A model generated the notes under the pieces. The model did no database searches. It was given only the letters and a program-made list of their open reading frames with translations, and was not told where the DNA came from. Source: Polyangiaceae bacterium (GTDB taxonomy: Bacteria > Myxococcota_A > Polyangia > Polyangiales > Polyangiaceae). From it: a stretch of 64,000 nucleotides of DNA. This document shows positions 16,060 to 27,061 of this stretch, piece by piece (position 1 is the stretch's first letter; every line of letters begins with the position of its first letter). Made by a program: the position numbers and the translations under genes. The stretch spans positions 124,001-188,000 of the forward strand of contig JAHBVY010000005.1 of NCBI GenBank assembly GCA_019637265.1. The letters are read 5' to 3'.

Positions 16060-17238
16060 CTAGATGGTGACTTCCTTCACCCGGATCTGGTTCATGTCGA
16101 ACACGCCGAGGCCGAGCTCGGCGGCGGTCTGAATGTACTTGGGCTCGCGCTTCACGCCGGCGAGCGTCTTGAGGCCGCGGCTCTTCCGCTCCTCATCCAG
16201 GATGTGCCACCCGTAGCGATCCATCGCGACCGGGTCCGTGGCGATGTACACCGCGCCGTGGGGGATGCGGGTGCGCGGATCGCGATCGAGCGGGCCACGA
16301 TCGTAAGTCACCTTGAAGCCGTCCGTGATGTGGAGCCGCACGCGGCTCGTCACGATGGGGTGGTTGTACAGCATCGCGATCTGCGGGCTCGCGAGGTGCG
16401 CGTGGTGATCGTGAGGGTTGTTGACGGTGCCGTGGGTGATGTTCTTCATCGTCCCGGTGTAGCCGCAAATCCCATGATCCTTGATCTGGGTCATGTCGAT
16501 CACCGCCGTCGACTCGAGCAGCGTGGTGCAATACTTGGTCTTGATGCCCTGGTAGATGCTGATCTCCGGCATCTTGTGATCCAGGTTGTTGTGGGTGGCC
16601 GTCTTCACGCCCTCCGGCAGGTCGTACCCCTTCACGCTGACGCGAGTTCCCATGAGGAAAGTCGGGAACTGCTCGAACACCGTGATGTTCTCCGGCGGCA
16701 CCCCCACCCCCATCACCGCCTCCACCGTGGGGAGGATGAGCTCGAAGTTGACCGCCATCGTGTAGCCCTTCTGGCCGGCGATGCCGTTCACCTTGATGCC
16801 CACGATGTCATCCTTGTGGATGAAGCGCTTCATGGCCTCCACCAGGTTCGGCTTCCCGGTGAACTCCATCATCGCGCGCTCCAGCATTTGCCGCGCTGGG
16901 TCGAGCTGCGGCCACAGCTGGTTCGGCTGCATGAAGGAGGCGAAGTCCCCCTTCTTCCCCACCTTCACGACGCGCCCCGGCACCGACATGGGGATGAAGC
17001 CCTTGGGCGGTGCGGCGGTCAGCTGACGAGCGACGGCGTCATCGCTCAAGGTGGAGAGCATCGCGGCGCCTCCCACCGCGGCGCCCGCCTTCATCAAGCC
17101 CCGACGGCTGACGCGCGGCGCTGCTGCTTCAGCTTCACGGCGCGCTTCGCCCACGGCTTCGAGGATTTCAGTGTCGGGAGCGAGGCCGGGTGAAGACAGG
17201 GGGCCTGATGACGTCGCAGGTCGGCGCTGATGAACCAT
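16060..17238 (-). CDS. Tat-exported DUF362 family protein
   Basis: I start at ATG 17238, which has a GGAGG ribosome-binding site 7 bases upstream; the product is 392 residues. A twin-arginine signal (SRRGLMKAG, about residues 44-52) precedes a hydrophobic Ala/Gly segment, so it should be exported folded. The body matches DUF362: DDIVGIKVNG, VFEQFP and DMTQIKDHGICGYTGTMKN. DUF362 proteins often carry iron-sulfur clusters, but I see no ferredoxin-type Cys clusters here. The function is unknown. Confidence 0.85.
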   Translation of the reverse strand: MVHQRRPATSSGPLSSPGLAPDTEILEAVGEARREAEAAAPRVSRRGLMKAGAAVGGAAMLSTLSDDAVARQLTAAPPKGFIPMSVPGRVVKVGKKGDFASFMQPNQLWPQLDPARQMLERAMMEFTGKPNLVEAMKRFIHKDDIVGIKVNGIAGQKGYTMAVNFELILPTVEAVMGVGVPPENITVFEQFPTFLMGTRVSVKGYDLPEGVKTATHNNLDHKMPEISIYQGIKTKYCTTLLESTAVIDMTQIKDHGICGYTGTMKNITHGTVNNPHDHHAHLASPQIAMLYNHPIVTSRVRLHITDGFKVTYDRGPLDRDPRTRIPHGAVYIATDPVAMDRYGWHILDEERKSRGLKTLAGVKREPKYIQTAAELGLGVFDMNQIRVKEVTI

Positions 17239-17466
17239 GAAGACCCTCCGAAAAATGAGTGACAGCTGAGGAGCTAACACGCCTCCCGCCCTCGGGCAAA
17301 AGCGCCGAGGTGCCGGAGAGGCCACGCGGCACCTGGCGACCCTTGCCCCCGAATGCAGCGCCCCCGAACGCAGCGCGGCTCGCCGCGGTCCACATCGGCG
17401 GCGCTGGCTTTATTCCCCGCGCCCACTGATTTTCCACGACGCCACGCCGCGCGCTCGACTCACGCG

Positions 17467-18420
17467 TCACTGCTCGGTGGGAGCGCCCGCGCCCCGGGCG
17501 TCCGCGCAGCAGCGGAACGACACGAAGTAATAGGTGAAATCAGGGCCGTGGCTGGTGGTGACGGGCCGGCAGGCGTTGCGCACGTGGCCCCAGGCGCCGC
17601 CCTTCAGCGCCGCGAAGCGCCCGCGCGCGCGGGGACGCTCCTGGTCCGCGCGCGTCCACTCGTCGAAGTTGCCGGTCAGGTCGTAGACGCCGAAGTCGCT
17701 CACGCAGCCCTCCATGGCTCCGCTCGGCCGGCTCTGATCCAGCCGCGCGAGCTCGGCCTCCTGCACCGCGCGATCCTTCGAGTACACGCGGCTGAGGCTG
17801 GGGCTGATCCAAGGGTTGTCGATGTTGCAGTGCTCCTTGGATCGATCATACCCATATGGGAATGGCTTCTCCTCTGGGCCCTCACACGCCGCCACCCACT
17901 CGCGCTCATAGCAGAGGCGCTTGCCTAGCTCACCGCAGGCGCGCTCGGCGTCGTAGAAGCTGACCATCACCGGGGGCTTGGCCCCGCGCTCGTTCGGGAA
18001 CTCGTAGCGATCGATGCAGTAATCGAGCGGCACCCGCGCCGCGCGGCAGTCGTTCGAGGCGGGGTCGAAGCGGTGGCAGATGGTCAGCCTATTTGACGGG
18101 TCGTACTCACTCTTGAGGCAGCGCCGCTCGAGCTCCGGGCAGAAGTCGTGACGCACGTGCGCCATCCCCTCCGGGCAGGCGCTCGGCGCGCTCGCATCCG
18201 CTTGACTGACTATCACGCCCGCGTCGCTCTGCTCTTGCCCAGTCCCTCCCCCGCCCTCCAAGGGTTTTTGGGGGTTTGGCAGTGCGCCGTGCGGCGCCGC
18301 CGCGTCCGAGCTGCGCTGAGAGGGCCCGCAGCCCGCTCCCGAGCCGCAGCTCAGCCCCAGCAGTAAAGTCAGCTTAACGATCCAAATCGGACGCTTCGTT
18401 CTCCGCGAGGCTCGCTGCAT
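17467..18420 (-). CDS. SUMF1/FGE-domain lipoprotein
   Basis: Starting at ATG 18420 the protein has 317 residues, with a hydrophobic signal ending near the Cys of SGAGC. A low-complexity stretch leads to the FGE-sulfatase fold: DYCIDRYEFPN, VSFYDAERACGELGKRLCYEREWVAAC, GNFDEWT and the closing FVSFRCC segment. These are typical of the formylglycine-generating/SUMF1 family, whose exported myxobacterial members mostly lack known activity. It lies beside no sulfatase gene. A related protein is encoded at 48261-49250. Confidence 0.87.
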   Translation of the reverse strand: MQRASRRTKRPIWIVKLTLLLGLSCGSGAGCGPSQRSSDAAAPHGALPNPQKPLEGGGGTGQEQSDAGVIVSQADASAPSACPEGMAHVRHDFCPELERRCLKSEYDPSNRLTICHRFDPASNDCRAARVPLDYCIDRYEFPNERGAKPPVMVSFYDAERACGELGKRLCYEREWVAACEGPEEKPFPYGYDRSKEHCNIDNPWISPSLSRVYSKDRAVQEAELARLDQSRPSGAMEGCVSDFGVYDLTGNFDEWTRADQERPRARGRFAALKGGAWGHVRNACRPVTTSHGPDFTYYFVSFRCCADARGAGAPTEQ

Positions 18421-18827
18421 ACCCCAGCCTACCAGGCCCGCGGCGGCGCGGAGCCACACCTCACGGAGCAGCGCTCGAAGACACCGGGCGGCGCTCGAAG
18501 GTCATCCCGCGGGCGCACGATGAATGGCGCTCGAAAGCGGCGTGTCCGACGAGCGGCGCTGAAAGCAAGCGTCGACCTCGAGACGTCATCGCACCCACAG
18601 CGACTGCACCCACCGCCGCCACCGTTCGCCGGTGCCTGCTGAGCCAGGCGCTGATGCGTGCACAGCGACTGCACCCACCGCCGCCACCCGTTCGCCGCCT
18701 GGCGGCCGCGGGCGCCGTGGCCGCACTGCGCGAGCTCCTCCGTGATTTCGCGGCGCAGGAGGCTGGCACGCCGCTCGCTATGGGGGGCGAGCCTGCGGCG
18801 AACGCAGGTCACATCAGGAGAGACATC
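18421..18827. other. 407-bp non-coding stretch with direct repeats
   Basis: No credible gene is seen. It holds three short GCGCTCGAA words between 18468 and 18540 and a roughly 36-bp direct repeat listed separately. Its right end supplies the CAGGAG ribosome-binding site of the gene at 18828. Confidence 0.7.
18596..18697. repeat. 36-bp direct repeat
   Basis: Copies at 18596-18631 and 18661-18697 share CACAGCGACTGCACCCACCG followed by CCGCCAC and TTCGCCG, differing by one inserted C. They are separated by 29 bp. Confidence 0.92.
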
Positions 18828-19040
18828 ATGAACAGCAAAACCAAGATCGTGTACTGCATCACCGAGAACAAGAACCGCAAGTTCTGGAACCGCGTCGGGG
18901 TGGCGTTCGTCAACAGCGACGGCTCCATCAACGTGAAGCTGGACGCGGTGCCCGTCAGCGGAGACATGCAGATCCGCGACTACGTCCCGCGCGAGACGAG
19001 CGACTCCGACGCCGCCCCGATGTACCAGGCGCAGGCCTGA
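18828..19040 (+). CDS. Small conserved-looking protein, 70 residues
   Basis: The ATG at 18828 follows CAGGAG, and the frame open upstream is low-complexity, so I use the short form. The product is soluble, with no signal or membrane segment. Its core KFWNRVGVAFVNSDGSINVK followed by LDAVPVSG and IRDYVPRE looks like a compact beta domain. From memory, similar short proteins exist in other myxobacteria. It ends 10 bp before the ComEA-like gene, so the two are probably co-transcribed. The function is unknown. Confidence 0.75.
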   Translation: MNSKTKIVYCITENKNRKFWNRVGVAFVNSDGSINVKLDAVPVSGDMQIRDYVPRETSDSDAAPMYQAQA

Positions 19041-19050
19041 GGAGCTCACC

Positions 19051-20019
19051 ATGGCAGCACCCACGCAGGATGCCGGCGCCGCGCAGGCGCCGGGCAGGTC
19101 GATGGGCGACGCCGCTCCCGCCGCAGCCCCCGAGGGTCCTTCGACCCTCGGGGCGCTGGTGGGGGACCCTGCCCAGCGCAGCGATTCCCGTCGCCGCAAT
19201 TCACAGCACGACTCACCACACAGCGACTCACGACACAGCGACTCACCACGCAGCGCGCGCGCGGGCACGCGCGTCGATGGAGCGGCTCGAGCGAGCCACG
19301 CGGAGCCACTGGAGCCCGAAGGCGCGCTCACGCGCCTCAAGGAGAGCGTCTGGTACAAGGTGGTGGGCAAGGGCTTGGCGCTCGGCGCGCTGCTCACCGC
19401 GCTCGCGGTGATCGGCTCTTGGTCCACCCTCCACGCCAAGGGCGAGCCCGAGGCGCCCGCGCAGGCGAGCGGCCCACCCGGCGACGGGCGCGACGCGGAG
19501 GAGTGGCTCCGCGCGCCCGCCGAGCCACCCGCTCATCAGCCGAGCGCATCCAAGCGACCCCGCGAAAGTCAGCCTGACGAACCTGATAGCCTGCAAGCGC
19601 GGGCGGGTTTCAAACCCGCCCCTACCAGCGACGAGCAGGCGCGACGCCAACCCCAGGAGCCGAGCGGCCATGGCAGCTCACTCGGCGACGCACCGAGCCA
19701 GGCGAAGAGCGATGGTGAAGCGCCGCCGAGCGAGCGACCACCCGGCGTCACCCCGGATGGCAAGGTGATCTTGAACACGGCGACGGCCGAGGACTTCGTC
19801 AAGCTACCGGGCGTCGGCCCCAGCCGCGCGGAGGCCATCATCAAGCTGCGCACGCGGCTCAAGCGCTTCCGGAAGGTGTCGGATTTGCTCAGGGTGCGCG
19901 GCATCGGGGTGCGGAGCCTGAAGCGCATCCAGCCCCTGGTGGTGCTCGACCCACCGCCACCCCCCGCGCCTCCCAGCGAAGGAGCCGATGCAGGAGCCGC
20001 CGCGCCTGCCAAGCCTTGA
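19051..20019 (+). CDS. ComEA-like helix-hairpin-helix protein
   Basis: The 322-residue protein has a GAGG-type ribosome-binding site. A low-complexity N-terminus precedes one transmembrane segment (about residues 110-130). A Pro/Ala/Glu-rich linker follows. The C-terminal part (about 230-295) has two helix-hairpin-helix motifs: VKLPGVGPSRAEAIIKLR and LLRVRGIGVRSLKRI, introduced by ILNTATAEDF. This arrangement resembles ComEA, which binds incoming DNA outside the inner membrane during transformation, but ComEA is usually shorter. Within the linker a 25-bp palindrome (19601-19625) supplies the codons for AGFKPAP. A role in DNA uptake is inference. Confidence 0.8.
   Translation: MAAPTQDAGAAQAPGRSMGDAAPAAAPEGPSTLGALVGDPAQRSDSRRRNSQHDSPHSDSRHSDSPRSARAGTRVDGAARASHAEPLEPEGALTRLKESVWYKVVGKGLALGALLTALAVIGSWSTLHAKGEPEAPAQASGPPGDGRDAEEWLRAPAEPPAHQPSASKRPRESQPDEPDSLQARAGFKPAPTSDEQARRQPQEPSGHGSSLGDAPSQAKSDGEAPPSERPPGVTPDGKVILNTATAEDFVKLPGVGPSRAEAIIKLRTRLKRFRKVSDLLRVRGIGVRSLKRIQPLVVLDPPPPPAPPSEGADAGAAAPAKP
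19601..19625 (-). repeat. REP-like palindrome, family A, inside a CDS
   Basis: Perfect 10-bp arms GGGCGGGTTT and AAACCCGCCC flank a single central base, and GTAG borders the element on the minus strand. It differs from 44255-44279 only in the central base. It is in frame inside the ComEA-like gene. Confidence 0.95.
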
Positions 20020-20083
20020 AGCGCCTCGCAGCACTTCAGCGCGCCGAGCGCCAAGCGACGCACTTCATGGCGAGCCTCGAAGC

Positions 20084-20099
20084 GCGGTGCCGTCCAACC
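20084..20099 (-). repeat. Dispersed intergenic element, copy 4
   Basis: The 16-bp core on the minus strand, preceded on that strand by a GGGTTTTGGGG tract. It lies downstream of hisG, on the same strand, in the gap between convergent genes. Confidence 0.92.
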
Positions 20100-20299
20100 C
20101 CCAAAACCCTGGCACCCAAACCCGTCAGGCCCCTTGGCGATGAGCCGCCAGGGGGCAAGGCGCGCTCGAGGGCGTGATGAACCGCGCCCCAACGCGCAAC
20201 GCCCGAGGGTGACGTTCGCCCTCCGGCAAGGTCGCGCCACGACGCAAGACGCTGGCCGACCACCACGCCCCAACGCCAACCGACTACGCGGCTCGCACC

Positions 20300-20926
20300 C
20301 TACGCTCGAACCGCCGCGGTCAACCGCGCGAGCAGGTCGCTCACCTCGGCGTGACGCAGCTTGAAGGCAGCGCGGTTGGCGACCAAGAGGCTCGTCACCT
20401 CGCAGATGACGGCGCGCTCCTCCAAGTCGTTTTGCTGCAGCGTGGAGCCCGTCTCCACCAGGTCCACGATCAAGTCGCTGAGCCCCACGAGCGGCGCGAG
20501 CTCCACCGAGCCCCCCACGTAGATCACCTCCGCCTGCACGCCTTGGCGCGCGAAGTGATCGGCGGCGATGCGCGGGTACTTGGTCGCCACCCGCGGCAGC
20601 TCCGGCGCCGCCTGGCCGCGCGGACCAGCCACCACCATGCGACAACGCCCGATGCCGAGATCCAGCGGCTGATACAGATCGTAACCGCGCTCGAGCAGGG
20701 TGTCCCTGCCGCTCACGCCCAGATCCGCCGCGCCGTACTCGACGTAGGTGGGCACGTCGTCCGGCTTGAGCATCAAGAAGGCGAAGCGGCCATCATCACT
20801 CTGCCTGACCAAGCGCCGGTCGTCGGCGAGCAGGCTCTGCACCTCCACCCCAGCGCGCGAGAGGAGCTTCGCCAGCGCGGTCAAGGTGCGCCCCTTGGAG
20901 ACGGCGATCGTGAGCGGCCCGCTCAC
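20300..20926 (-). CDS. hisG: ATP phosphoribosyltransferase, short form (HisG)
   Basis: HisG condenses ATP with PRPP in the first step of histidine synthesis. The protein has 208 residues, the size of the short form, which lacks the C-terminal regulatory domain and normally needs the HisZ subunit. The motifs LTIAVSKGRT, VEYGAADLGVSG and the PRPP-site-like DLIVDLVETGSTL are clear. The start is GTG. No hisZ or other his gene is in the window. It is separated from murA, on the same strand, by a repeat-filled gap of 151 bp. Confidence 0.95.
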   Translation of the reverse strand: MSGPLTIAVSKGRTLTALAKLLSRAGVEVQSLLADDRRLVRQSDDGRFAFLMLKPDDVPTYVEYGAADLGVSGRDTLLERGYDLYQPLDLGIGRCRMVVAGPRGQAAPELPRVATKYPRIAADHFARQGVQAEVIYVGGSVELAPLVGLSDLIVDLVETGSTLQQNDLEERAVICEVTSLLVANRAAFKLRHAEVSDLLARLTAAVRA

Positions 20927-20938
20927 GCCGCGTGCTCC

Positions 20939-21068
20939 GTCAGACCAACTGACGCTAAGGCACTCACTGCGCGCCCCGTCAGGTCAGCTGCATCCAAGCG
21001 ACGCGCCGCGCATTCCATCAGGCCAACTGATTCGAACCGACAAGCGTACGCAGCCAGGCCAACTGACG
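20939..21068. repeat. Degenerate 36-39-bp repeat with TCAG/CTGA dyads
   Basis: Four units start at 20939, 20978, 21017 and 21053. Each has a dyad such as GTCAGACCAACTGAC or ATCAGGCCAACTGAT. The array fills most of the murA-hisG gap. Confidence 0.8.
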
Positions 21069-21077
21069 CAGCGCGGC

Positions 21078-22352
<1,275 letters not shown>

Positions 22353-22550
22353 GACTCGGCCTGGCGAGTACGCCGAGCCAGAACACGTGGCAAGCTCCTT
22401 CCGCCCCGTCGCTCGGGTTTCCGCCTGCCAACGCCCTGGAGCGCTGGTGGCCCGCCGAGCCGGGAGCGAGCACGGCGGCTGGCACGTCGGTCGTTTTGGG
22501 GAGCGACAAACGCGGAGCCGCTCGCCGCTGCCTGTACTACCCTGCCGCGC

Positions 22551-24596
22551 ATGCCTCCCGGCCACCCCTCCCGCGCGCCTTCGCGTCACCGCCTCGCGGC
22601 GCTGGCCTGCGCGCTGCTCGGCATGTCGCTCGGCTCCAGCGCGGCCGCGGAGCCCGTCCCTTCGCTCGACCTCCGCCACTTCCGCCCCCCGGCGGATCCG
22701 AACGGCGGGCTCTACCTCGAGCCGACGCGCACCCCGGGGCCGATGGCCTTCGATGTGGGCGCGTGGATGTCCTACGCGCATCACCCGGTGTCGCTCATCG
22801 ACGCGAGCGGGGACGTCATCGGGCGCCCATTGGCAGGGCAGCTGTCCATGGACTGGTTCGTGGGTTTGGGGGTTGGGGAGCGCCTGGGACTGAGCCTCAG
22901 CCTGCCGTCGGTGCTGCATCAGTTCGAGTCGGGAGGTAGCCAAGGCCTCCTGACGGACCCGCTGCCCTCCATGGCGCTCGGTGACGCGCGGTTCGGCGCC
23001 AAGGCCACCTTGCTCCCCACCGGCAGCCTGGGCGGCTTCGGGCTCGCGGCGCTCGCCAGCGTCACCGCCCCGACGGGCGACGCGCGCTCTTACCTCGCGG
23101 AGGGTCAGGCCACCGGGGAGCTCCGGCTGCTCGGCGAGTACACGCTGATCGCCGCCTCGCTCTACGGCACGGTGGGGGCGCGCCTGCGCCTCTCCGAGCG
23201 CGACTACCTGGGCGAGACGTTCGGGCAGAGCCTGCCGGTGGGCCTCGGCGCCTCCATCAAGCCGCAAGCCTTGGGGTGGGACGACGAGGGGCGCTGGCGC
23301 TGGAACGTGGAGGTGCGGAGTGATCTGAGCCTGACGCCTGGCTTCGCTCGCGCCGCGACCAGCCCCACCGCGCTCGGCCTCTCCGCGCGCTACACGCGGG
23401 GCTCCGTCTCCGGCATCGCTGGCGTCGAGCTGCCGCTCGGCGACGCCGTGGGGCTCCCCACCGCGCGCGCGGTGCTCGGCCTCAGCTGGTCGCCGCGCTT
23501 CCACGACCAAGACGGGGACGGCATCGAGGACTCGAAGGACGAGTGCCCCGAGCTGCCTGAAGACTTCGATGGCTTCGAAGATCACGACGGCTGCCCTGAC
23601 TGGGACAACGACGGGGACGGCGTGGGCGACGACGTCGACCAGTGCCCGAACGAGCTGGAGGACGAAGACGACTTCGAGGACGACGACGGCTGCCCCGACC
23701 CCGACAACGATAAAGACGGCATCCCTGACGAAGAAGACGATTGCCCTGACGAGTACGCGCCGCTCGGCACGGGCGACGGCCGCGGCTGCCCGGTGTTCGA
23801 TCGCGACGGCGACGGCATCGAGGACGATGTAGACCGCTGCCCTGACGAGCCGGAGGACAAGGACGGCTTCCAGGACGACGACGGCTGCCCTGACCCCGAC
23901 AACGACCGGGACGGCGTCCCCGACGTGGAGGACGCCTGCCCCAACGTGAAGGGTCAGCGCCGTGAAGATCCCGAGCTGAACGGCTGCCCCAGCCCCGACC
24001 GGGACGGCGACACCTACCCCGACGACGAAGACAAGTGCCCTGACGATCCGGAAGACTTCGACGGCGTCGAAGATCAGGACGGCTGCCCCGACCCCGACGA
24101 CGACAAGCCGGCGTACCTGCGGGCCAAGCCGCTCGTCACCGCGACGCAGCGCGGGGCGGAGGTGGTCCTCAGTTGGCGCGTGGCGCCGCGCTTCAAAGAT
24201 CACGAGGTGGACCCCAAGAGCGAGCCCAGCGTGCGCGCCTTGGCGCAGCTCTTGACCGCCAACCCGGGGTGGATCGCCGCGCTCGGCGTGCGCCCGAACG
24301 CGGGCGACGCGGACGCCGAGCAGCTCGCCCTGAACCGCGCGTTTCAGCTGGTCAGCGCGCTCCGTCGCTACACCTACCGCGACAACGCGGCGGAGTCGGT
24401 GAGCTGGGCGGCGGTGAAGTCGCTGCCCGGCGCGGCGCAGCACGGCCTGGGGGTGCTGCTCCTCACGCCCCAGCCCGCGCGGCTCGAGCTCAAGCTCAAG
24501 ACGAGCCCTCGCCTGAAGCCCATGCTCAAGTCCGCGCCCCCACCGCGCCCCATCCCCCAGCTCGGCGGGGCGAAACCGCCGACTGACGAGGAGTGA
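22551..24596 (+). CDS. OmpA-family-like outer-membrane protein with thrombospondin type 3 repeats
   Basis: ATG 22551 gives 681 residues with a cleavable signal (SSAAAEP, about residue 35). Residues about 40-320 look like an outer-membrane beta-barrel ([19 protein letters not shown]). Residues about 325-520 are acidic calcium-binding type 3 repeats, with units such as [15 protein letters not shown] and [15 protein letters not shown], many Cys and Asp. The C-terminal 150 residues are where an OmpA peptidoglycan-binding domain would be. I see only a partial resemblance ([25 protein letters not shown]), so that part may be degenerate. It is coupled to the next gene by a TGATG overlap. Confidence 0.85.
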   Translation: MPPGHPSRAPSRHRLAALACALLGMSLGSSAAAEPVPSLDLRHFRPPADPNGGLYLEPTRTPGPMAFDVGAWMSYAHHPVSLIDASGDVIGRPLAGQLSMDWFVGLGVGERLGLSLSLPSVLHQFESGGSQGLLTDPLPSMALGDARFGAKATLLPTGSLGGFGLAALASVTAPTGDARSYLAEGQATGELRLLGEYTLIAASLYGTVGARLRLSERDYLGETFGQSLPVGLGASIKPQALGWDDEGRWRWNVEVRSDLSLTPGFARAATSPTALGLSARYTRGSVSGIAGVELPLGDAVGLPTARAVLGLSWSPRFHDQDGDGIEDSKDECPELPEDFDGFEDHDGCPDWDNDGDGVGDDVDQCPNELEDEDDFEDDDGCPDPDNDKDGIPDEEDDCPDEYAPLGTGDGRGCPVFDRDGDGIEDDVDRCPDEPEDKDGFQDDDGCPDPDNDRDGVPDVEDACPNVKGQRREDPELNGCPSPDRDGDTYPDDEDKCPDDPEDFDGVEDQDGCPDPDDDKPAYLRAKPLVTATQRGAEVVLSWRVAPRFKDHEVDPKSEPSVRALAQLLTANPGWIAALGVRPNAGDADAEQLALNRAFQLVSALRRYTYRDNAAESVSWAAVKSLPGAAQHGLGVLLLTPQPARLELKLKTSPRLKPMLKSAPPPRPIPQLGGAKPPTDEE

Positions 24597-26713
24597 TGCG
24601 GCGGCCACCCGCCGCCAAGCTCGGCGCGTCGTGCGTGGCGCGGCGGGCCTCCCCGAGCCTGCTCGGCATGAGCCCGCTGGGCTCGTGTTTACTGGGCGTG
24701 TGCTTGCTCGGCGCGTGCTTGCTCGCTGCACCGACCACCGCTCAGGCGTCGCCCACGCCACGACTGGTGGCGAAGTCGCCCGTTCGTCCGCCGCCCCCTC
24801 CGCCACCTTTCCGCCCGCCCCCTTGGTCGGCGAGCGAGCCCGCGGTGATCGAAGCCCCGAGCCGCGATCCCTTGGAGCAGCGGATCGCCAAGGTGCTGCG
24901 CGCGGCGCGGGCGGGCGGGCAGCAGGCGGTGAAGCTCGCGGAGCAGCTCACCTCCAGCACCCTGCCACCTGACGAGCGCTTGATCGCGGTGCGCGCGATC
25001 GCGGACAACCCCTCACCCAAGGTGCGACGAGCGCTGCTCAAGACGGTGAGCGGCTCAGCGGTGAGCGAAGACCAGAGCGAGCTGGCGGCGCTGGCCCGTC
25101 GCACCGCCGCGATGGCGCTGGCCGCGTCGGGTCAACCAGACGCGCTGCGCGCGCTCGGGATGCTGCTGCGCCAAGAAGGCCTCGCGGGGGAGGCCGCGCG
25201 CGGCGCGCTGCTCGCCCACCCCCCCGCCGATCTCCAGCTCATCACGCGCGGCGGCGGCCGGGTGTCGAGCCACTACGTGGGCCTGCTGAGCGACCTCGGC
25301 GATCAGCGCGCCTTCCACCCCCTGCGCGAGGTGGTGCGGCGCGACGCCGGAGAGCTCGGAGCCGCCGCGGCGCTCGCGCTGACGCGCCTCGGCGCGTTCG
25401 AGACCGAGGCGCTCGCGAAGACTTGGTTGGTGGACGATCTCACGGCGGCGAGCGCCGCCGAGCGGGCACGTCACCTGACCAGTGCGCGGATCCTGACCCT
25501 GGCTCGCTCCGCGAAGGTCCCACGGATCGTGCTCCAGCTCTTGGAGAGCGACGACTGGGCCGTTGGGGTGGAGCTGGCGCGCTCGGCGCCACACCCCGCG
25601 CTGGTGCCAGCGCTGCTCGCGTTGCTCGAGCGCCTGCACGGTGAGCGCCGGCTCGAGCTGTTCGCCGCGCTCGGCGCCGCCGGCGGTGAACAGGCCACCT
25701 CACGATTGGTGGAGGCGCTCGCCAGCGAGGACCAAGCGCCTGCCGCGCTCGCGCTGGCGCGGAGCCCGGGCGCCGAAGCAGCGCTCACCGCGGCGCTCGG
25801 TGAGCCCACCCGCGCGCACGCCGCCAGTCGCGCCCTCGCCCTCCGCAGCGTCGCGTGGCGGCGGGTGAGCGGGCGGGCCGAACGCACCTGGCGCGAGCAG
25901 CTGCGCTCGAAGGAGCCTGCGACGCGCGCCGCCGGGGCCTTCGGCCTCGCGCTCACCAGCGACGACCACGGCCGAGCCCTGATCCTTCGGGATGATCCAG
26001 CGGTGGCGATCGCCGCCGCGCGCACCGCCCTGGGGCGCCCGACGCTGCTGCTCGCCTGCGCCGAGCGCCTGGCTGAGGAGCGCGATCCGCGCGTCGCCAC
26101 CGCCATGGCGATCAGCCTCACGAGCCCCGCCGCCGCGGAGCGGGTGCCCACCGAGGCCCTGCTCCGCTTGGTGCACCAAGGAGGCGCCGCGCGTTACCTG
26201 GCGGTGTACGCGCTGAGCCAACGCGATGCGCCCGCGCTCCGCCCGGAGATCGAGCGCTGGCTCGCCGCGGGGGATCCGGAGCTCCGCCGCAGCGCGGCGC
26301 TCGGCCTCGGCCTCGCGGCGCACCCGAGCGCCGTGGGGCGCCTCGAGCGCGCCTACCGCTTCGAGAGCGATCCGCACGTACGCCACGCGCTGGTGCTCGC
26401 CATGGGCAGCCGCCCCGAGCCCACCCGGAGGCGCCTGCTCCAAACCACCGCCACCTTGGATCCCGACGCCGAGGTCTACCGCGCCGCGCGCCTGCTCGCG
26501 AAGCAACCCGGCGCGCCGCGCACCGCCGGGCAAGCCACCACCTGGCTCGAGCTCCAGGGAGGTCTCGGCAGCCTCGCGGTGCTCACCCGCACCACGCCGG
26601 CGCTGCCGTTCGTCCCCGATCCGGACGGCCACTGCCCCGTCGCAGGCCTGCCCGAAGGCGAGCTCGAGGTGATCGCGGTCCCCGACGAGCCCGGCCAGAA
26701 GCCCGCCCCATGA
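24596..26713 (+). CDS. Exported HEAT-repeat protein
   Basis: Start at ATG 24596 (GTG 24593 is the alternative); the product has 705 residues. A signal region with Cys-rich repeats ([12 protein letters not shown]) ends near TTAQA, then comes a Pro-rich segment ([13 protein letters not shown]). From about residue 80 to 640 the sequence is Ala/Leu-rich alpha-helical with HEAT-type units (for example [23 protein letters not shown] stretches). HEAT repeats form protein-binding solenoids. The one-base overlap with the OmpA-like gene suggests the two proteins work together in the envelope. Confidence 0.8.
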   Translation: MRRPPAAKLGASCVARRASPSLLGMSPLGSCLLGVCLLGACLLAAPTTAQASPTPRLVAKSPVRPPPPPPPFRPPPWSASEPAVIEAPSRDPLEQRIAKVLRAARAGGQQAVKLAEQLTSSTLPPDERLIAVRAIADNPSPKVRRALLKTVSGSAVSEDQSELAALARRTAAMALAASGQPDALRALGMLLRQEGLAGEAARGALLAHPPADLQLITRGGGRVSSHYVGLLSDLGDQRAFHPLREVVRRDAGELGAAAALALTRLGAFETEALAKTWLVDDLTAASAAERARHLTSARILTLARSAKVPRIVLQLLESDDWAVGVELARSAPHPALVPALLALLERLHGERRLELFAALGAAGGEQATSRLVEALASEDQAPAALALARSPGAEAALTAALGEPTRAHAASRALALRSVAWRRVSGRAERTWREQLRSKEPATRAAGAFGLALTSDDHGRALILRDDPAVAIAAARTALGRPTLLLACAERLAEERDPRVATAMAISLTSPAAAERVPTEALLRLVHQGGAARYLAVYALSQRDAPALRPEIERWLAAGDPELRRSAALGLGLAAHPSAVGRLERAYRFESDPHVRHALVLAMGSRPEPTRRRLLQTTATLDPDAEVYRAARLLAKQPGAPRTAGQATTWLELQGGLGSLAVLTRTTPALPFVPDPDGHCPVAGLPEGELEVIAVPDEPGQKPAP

Positions 26714-26782
26714 GCCAAGCACCGCGCTCGAGGTGATGAGGGGCCACCATCCGCACCACGGAGGCTGTGGTAGGAAGGAGCC

Positions 26783-27061
26783 GTGGCGACGCGACGCGAG
26801 CAACCCAAGGCGGATCCCGAGCAGGCCCCCGGCGAGAGCGACCTCAGCTTCGAGGGCGCCATCTCGCGCCTCGACGCGATCGTCGAGCAGCTCGAGTCGG
26901 CGGAGCTCCCCTTGGATGAGTCCCTGGCGCTGTTCGAAGAGGGCGTGCGCCTGATGCGCACCTCGAAGGCGCGCCTGGAGCGCGCCGAGCAGCGGGTGGA
27001 GAAGCTGCTCGGTTATGATCGCCACGGCGATCCCGTCAGCGAGCCGCTGGAGGACTCGTGA
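26783..27061 (+). CDS. xseB: Exodeoxyribonuclease VII small subunit
   Basis: XseB packs along the large subunit XseA in the exonuclease that degrades single-stranded DNA. The 92-residue product starts with GTG and contains the family pattern SFEGAISRLDAIVEQLES, then ELPLDESLALFEEGVRLMR. A 25-residue disordered N-terminus precedes it. Its stop overlaps the GTG of the CinA-like gene (GTGA). xseA is not in the window. Confidence 0.95.
   Translation: MATRREQPKADPEQAPGESDLSFEGAISRLDAIVEQLESAELPLDESLALFEEGVRLMRTSKARLERAEQRVEKLLGYDRHGDPVSEPLEDS

Noticed and set aside
15855..16070. 71-codon plus-strand gene before the DUF362 gene
   Set aside because: Its coding part is mostly the 21-bp tandem repeat, and the GGAGG near 15963 has no start leading to a reasonable protein.
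20300..20926. HisG truncated by deletion
   Set aside because: The length of 208 residues is normal for the short form that works with HisZ.
22353..24806. Very long minus-strand frame upstream of murA
   Set aside because: It runs antisense to the OmpA-like gene with its clear type 3 repeats and has a low-complexity, Arg-rich translation typical of shadow frames in GC-rich DNA.
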